From a virus, in IMG/VR virus record IMGVR_UViG_3300012954_000033, positions 1 to 33,880 of that record: DNA of 33,880 bases; one strand, 5' to 3'. This document shows positions 31,895 to 33,880 of this stretch, one piece after another. The position numbers were made by a program, and so were the translations under genes. Numbering within the stretch: the stretch's first letter is position 1; each line of letters starts with the position of its first letter. The notes under the pieces are model-generated. The model was not told the DNA's origin, ran no database searches, and saw only the letters and a program-made list of their open reading frames with translations.

Positions 31895-32739
31895 TGCTAG
31901 GAACTTATTACTATCACGAAATAGTTAGAAAGACTATTATATCTTTTGGAACTTTATTTAACGATATTCATGTACGTCATCAAGATAAAGGTGGCAATGA
32001 TATTAGTGATTTAAAAGTTCCTCTTGCATATGGACCTGTTCAAAAGTTTTTAGCAAGATTAGAACAACAAGCAGAATTGAATAGGGCAGTTCAAATTAAC
32101 TTACCAAGAATGTCGTTTGAAATGACATCCATTTCTTACGATTCTACTAGAAAGTCAAGTCTTGTACAAACATTTAAAGCTTGCTCTGATGGAAGTAAGG
32201 TAAAAAAAGTTTTTATGCCTGTTCCATATAATATTGGATTTCAACTGAACATCCTTTCAAAGTTGAATGATGATTCTCTTCAAATTTTGGAGCAAATATT
32301 ACCCGTCTTTCAACCACATTTTAATCTCACTATAGATTTAATAGAATCTATTGGAGAAAAAAGAGATATTCCAATTATTCTTGAGTCCGTATCTTTTCAA
32401 GATGATTATGAAGGTTCGTTTGATACTAGAAGAGCACTCATTCATACATTAAATTTTACCGCAAAAACATACCTATTTGGTCCTATTGCAGATAGCAGTG
32501 ATGGTCTTATTCGTAAGGTTCAGGTTGATTTATATGCTGATACTAATAGACAAACTGCTCGACGTGAGATGAGATACACTGTCGAACCTGTTGCAAAGGA
32601 AGATAAAAATGATGACGGCGTTGTTGACGCAGAAGATACTCCATTGCTTATGCCTGGTGATAATTTTGGATTTGATGAAGAGTGGCAATTTTTAGGGGAT
32701 AGTAAAAAGTATAGTCCCACACAACAGAAGGATATTTAA
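31894..32739 (+). CDS. gp15: Tail sheath stabiliser / tail terminator gp15
   Basis: The 281-residue chain is close to T4 gp15 (272). Typical segments are YYYHEIVRKTIISFGTLFND, VPLAYGPVQKFLARLEQQA, NLPRMSFEMTSISYDSTRK and VPYNIGFQLNILSKLNDDSL; the 'YGP..K...R' and 'P.M.FE' blocks are family hallmarks. gp15 forms a hexamer that caps the tail tube and sheath and receives the neck. The C-terminal tail carries an EF-hand-like acidic loop (residues 237-248). It starts within the gp14 stop (TAATG). Confidence 0.94.
   Translation: MLGTYYYHEIVRKTIISFGTLFNDIHVRHQDKGGNDISDLKVPLAYGPVQKFLARLEQQAELNRAVQINLPRMSFEMTSISYDSTRKSSLVQTFKACSDGSKVKKVFMPVPYNIGFQLNILSKLNDDSLQILEQILPVFQPHFNLTIDLIESIGEKRDIPIILESVSFQDDYEGSFDTRRALIHTLNFTAKTYLFGPIADSSDGLIRKVQVDLYADTNRQTARREMRYTVEPVAKEDKNDDGVVDAEDTPLLMPGDNFGFDEEWQFLGDSKKYSPTQQKDI
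32602..32637 (+). other. EF-hand/dockerin-like acidic loop in gp15
   Basis: Residues 237-248 read DKNDDGVVDAED, matching D-x-N-x-D-G-x-x-x-x-x-D, the calcium-loop spacing of dockerin and EF-hand motifs. Only one loop is present and there is no obvious second half, so calcium binding is inference. Confidence 0.5.
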
Positions 32740-32744
32740 TTATT

Positions 32745-33176
32745 ATGAAAGATAGTTATGAATCTATTGATAAAGCACTAGATATTGAAAGTAGCATTGT
32801 TGAATCAGAACCAATAAAACCAATGCCACCAAAAGTGGATAAAAATGATATTACAAAAGACTATGAATATACTCGTGCAAATTTATATTCTTTGATTGAG
32901 AAAGGTCAGGAAGCAATCAATGGCATTATGGAACTTGCAGGTGAAAGTGCAAGTCCTAGAGCATATGAAGTTGCTGGTCAGTTGATAAAAAGTGTTGCAG
33001 ATACAACAGATAAATTAGCAGATTTGCAGAAAAAACTTAAAGATTTGGAAGAGGATAATACTGCTAAAGGACCCAATACTGTAACAAACAACGCGCTATT
33101 TGTTGGATCAACTTCAGAATTATCAAAACTACTGAAACAAGGTTTTCTAAATAATACTGAGTCCGACTCAAAATAA
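32745..33176 (+). CDS. gp16: Small terminase subunit gp16
   Basis: The 143-residue product is a little shorter than T4 gp16 (164). It has an acidic N-terminal third, then a mainly helical core (YEYTRANLYSLIEKGQEAIN, ASPRAYEVAGQLIKSVADTT, DKLADLQKKLKDLEED) and a C-terminal FVGSTSELSKLLKQG segment. The 'R.Y.V...LIK...D....L..L' helical pair is typical of T4-like small terminases, which form rings that regulate the gp17 motor. AAGGA precedes the start. The order after gp15 agrees with T4. The stop overlaps the next start as TAATG. Confidence 0.9.
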   Translation: MKDSYESIDKALDIESSIVESEPIKPMPPKVDKNDITKDYEYTRANLYSLIEKGQEAINGIMELAGESASPRAYEVAGQLIKSVADTTDKLADLQKKLKDLEEDNTAKGPNTVTNNALFVGSTSELSKLLKQGFLNNTESDSK

Positions 33177-33880
33177 TGGCAAAAAAATCCTGTAAAAGAG
33201 GATACTATTATTGTTACGCTTCTAAGAAGTGTAAGAAAATTCCTGGTGGATATCGTGTAGGACTTGGTGGGTATCTTCGTAGAGAAAAAGAAGAGGAGAA
33301 ATCAGAAGATACTGAAGCAAAGAAAAATGGTAATGGTAACGGTGGTAACGGCAATGGAAATCACTCAAATGGCAATGGCAACGGGAATGGGTCATCTTCT
33401 AATGGAGGTGGTAACGGTGGCGGGGGAGGCGTCTCAGAGGGTTGGAGCAGCAAATACAAAAAGTCAATCGACTGCGATAACCCAAAAGGATTCTCCCAAA
33501 AAGCACATTGTCGGGGTAGAAAGAAAGTAAATGAAGCAACAATGAGTCCTACTCAAAAGAGAAAGGACACCATACTGAAGAAAAAGTATGATAAGTCTGA
33601 TATGAAGAAGAATATGATTGATCAGTATGGTAAAGAAGAGGGTACTAAGATTTATTTTGCCACTATTCGTAAGCAGGCAATGAAAGAGGAGTCTAATCCT
33701 CGCATTCCTAGAAAAAAGGGCCAACCAGCAAATTCCAAAAAACACTCAGACCTTTATACGGATGAAAATCCAAAGGGAACGATTCATGGACTTGGATTCA
33801 AAGATGTTGCAACCGCTAAAGCATCTGTTTCTAAAATTCGCAATTCATCAAGATCTCATGCTCACAAAATCCAGGCAGCA
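33176..33880 (+). CDS. Cys-rich, Gly/Asn-linker protein between gp16 and the expected gp17 (partial)
   Basis: ATG 33176 overlaps the gp16 stop, and the frame stays open for 235 codons to the window edge. Three parts are visible. Residues 1-40 are a basic head with C6, C13 and C19 (KSCKRGYYYCYASKKCKK). Residues 51-85 are a low-complexity Asn/Gly linker. From about 86 on is a basic region with SIDCDNPKGFSQKAHCRGRK (C100, C112), a helical part, and a SKKHSDLYTDENPKGTIHG segment near the edge. The modules occur in other marine T4-like phages. Zinc or DNA binding is possible from the Cys and Lys pattern, but no function is established. Confidence 0.75.
   Translation, partial: MAKKSCKRGYYYCYASKKCKKIPGGYRVGLGGYLRREKEEEKSEDTEAKKNGNGNGGNGNGNHSNGNGNGNGSSSNGGGNGGGGGVSEGWSSKYKKSIDCDNPKGFSQKAHCRGRKKVNEATMSPTQKRKDTILKKKYDKSDMKKNMIDQYGKEEGTKIYFATIRKQAMKEESNPRIPRKKGQPANSKKHSDLYTDENPKGTIHGLGFKDVATAKASVSKIRNSSRSHAHKIQAA

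Noticed and set aside
33326-33430. A CRISPR-like or minisatellite array in the Asn/Gly-coding stretch
   Set aside because: The units are degenerate six-base codon pairs without spacers and stay in frame, so they are a coding low-complexity linker.

Overview
The window is late-gene DNA from a large, AT-rich, tailed myovirus of the T4 superfamily. It most resembles the T4-like phages of marine cyanobacteria (Synechococcus/Prochlorococcus). The evidence is the gene order gp25 - gp6 - gp7-position giant - gp8 - DUF4815 giant - fibre-like - gp13 - gp14 - gp15 - gp16. Further evidence is the T4-type late promoter octamer TATAAATA at three unit starts, and small conserved ORFs typical of cyanophages. 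Every gene I can support is on the + strand, packed with gaps of a few bases or with short overlaps. A relative infecting another marine bacterium (for example a T4-like pelagiphage) cannot be excluded.

Layout: 1-415 is a GC-rich patch (62% G+C in the one 60-base line I counted, against about 25-48% in lines counted further in). It holds the tail of one gene, a small unknown gene and two GC-rich hairpins. 416-2865 is an accessory block: an AbrB-like small protein, a near-consensus sigma70 promoter, a GT-A type glycosyltransferase-like protein, and five small or medium proteins of unknown function. 2866-27057 is the baseplate block: gp25, gp6, a 4279-residue protein in the gp7 position, gp8, and a 2460-residue DUF4815-type protein. 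27059-29605 holds small proteins and a 566-residue fibre-like protein where T4 has gp9-gp12 and wac. 29607-33176 encodes the neck, tail-terminator and small-terminase proteins gp13-gp16. A Cys- and Gly/Asn-rich protein runs off the right edge at 33880; gp17 (large terminase) would be expected beyond it.

These genes would act together in assembly. gp25/gp6/gp7/gp8 form the baseplate wedge, the DUF4815 and fibre-like proteins probably decorate the baseplate or contact the cell, gp13/gp14 close the neck, gp15 caps the tail, and gp16 starts DNA packaging.

The most interesting signal is modular. A short beta-type repeat centred on Gly-x-Gly-Tyr, and a second module of the form GE.V.G..SGA, recur in proteins with different jobs: the gp7-position giant, gp8, the DUF4815 protein and neck protein gp14. 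gp8 and gp14 are much longer than their T4 counterparts largely because of these inserts. Other points: a degenerate YHYH domain inside the giant, an EF-hand-like loop in gp15, and Gly-Gly codons at the ends of two genes that double as the ribosome binding site of the next gene. No complete new defence or mobile system was seen.
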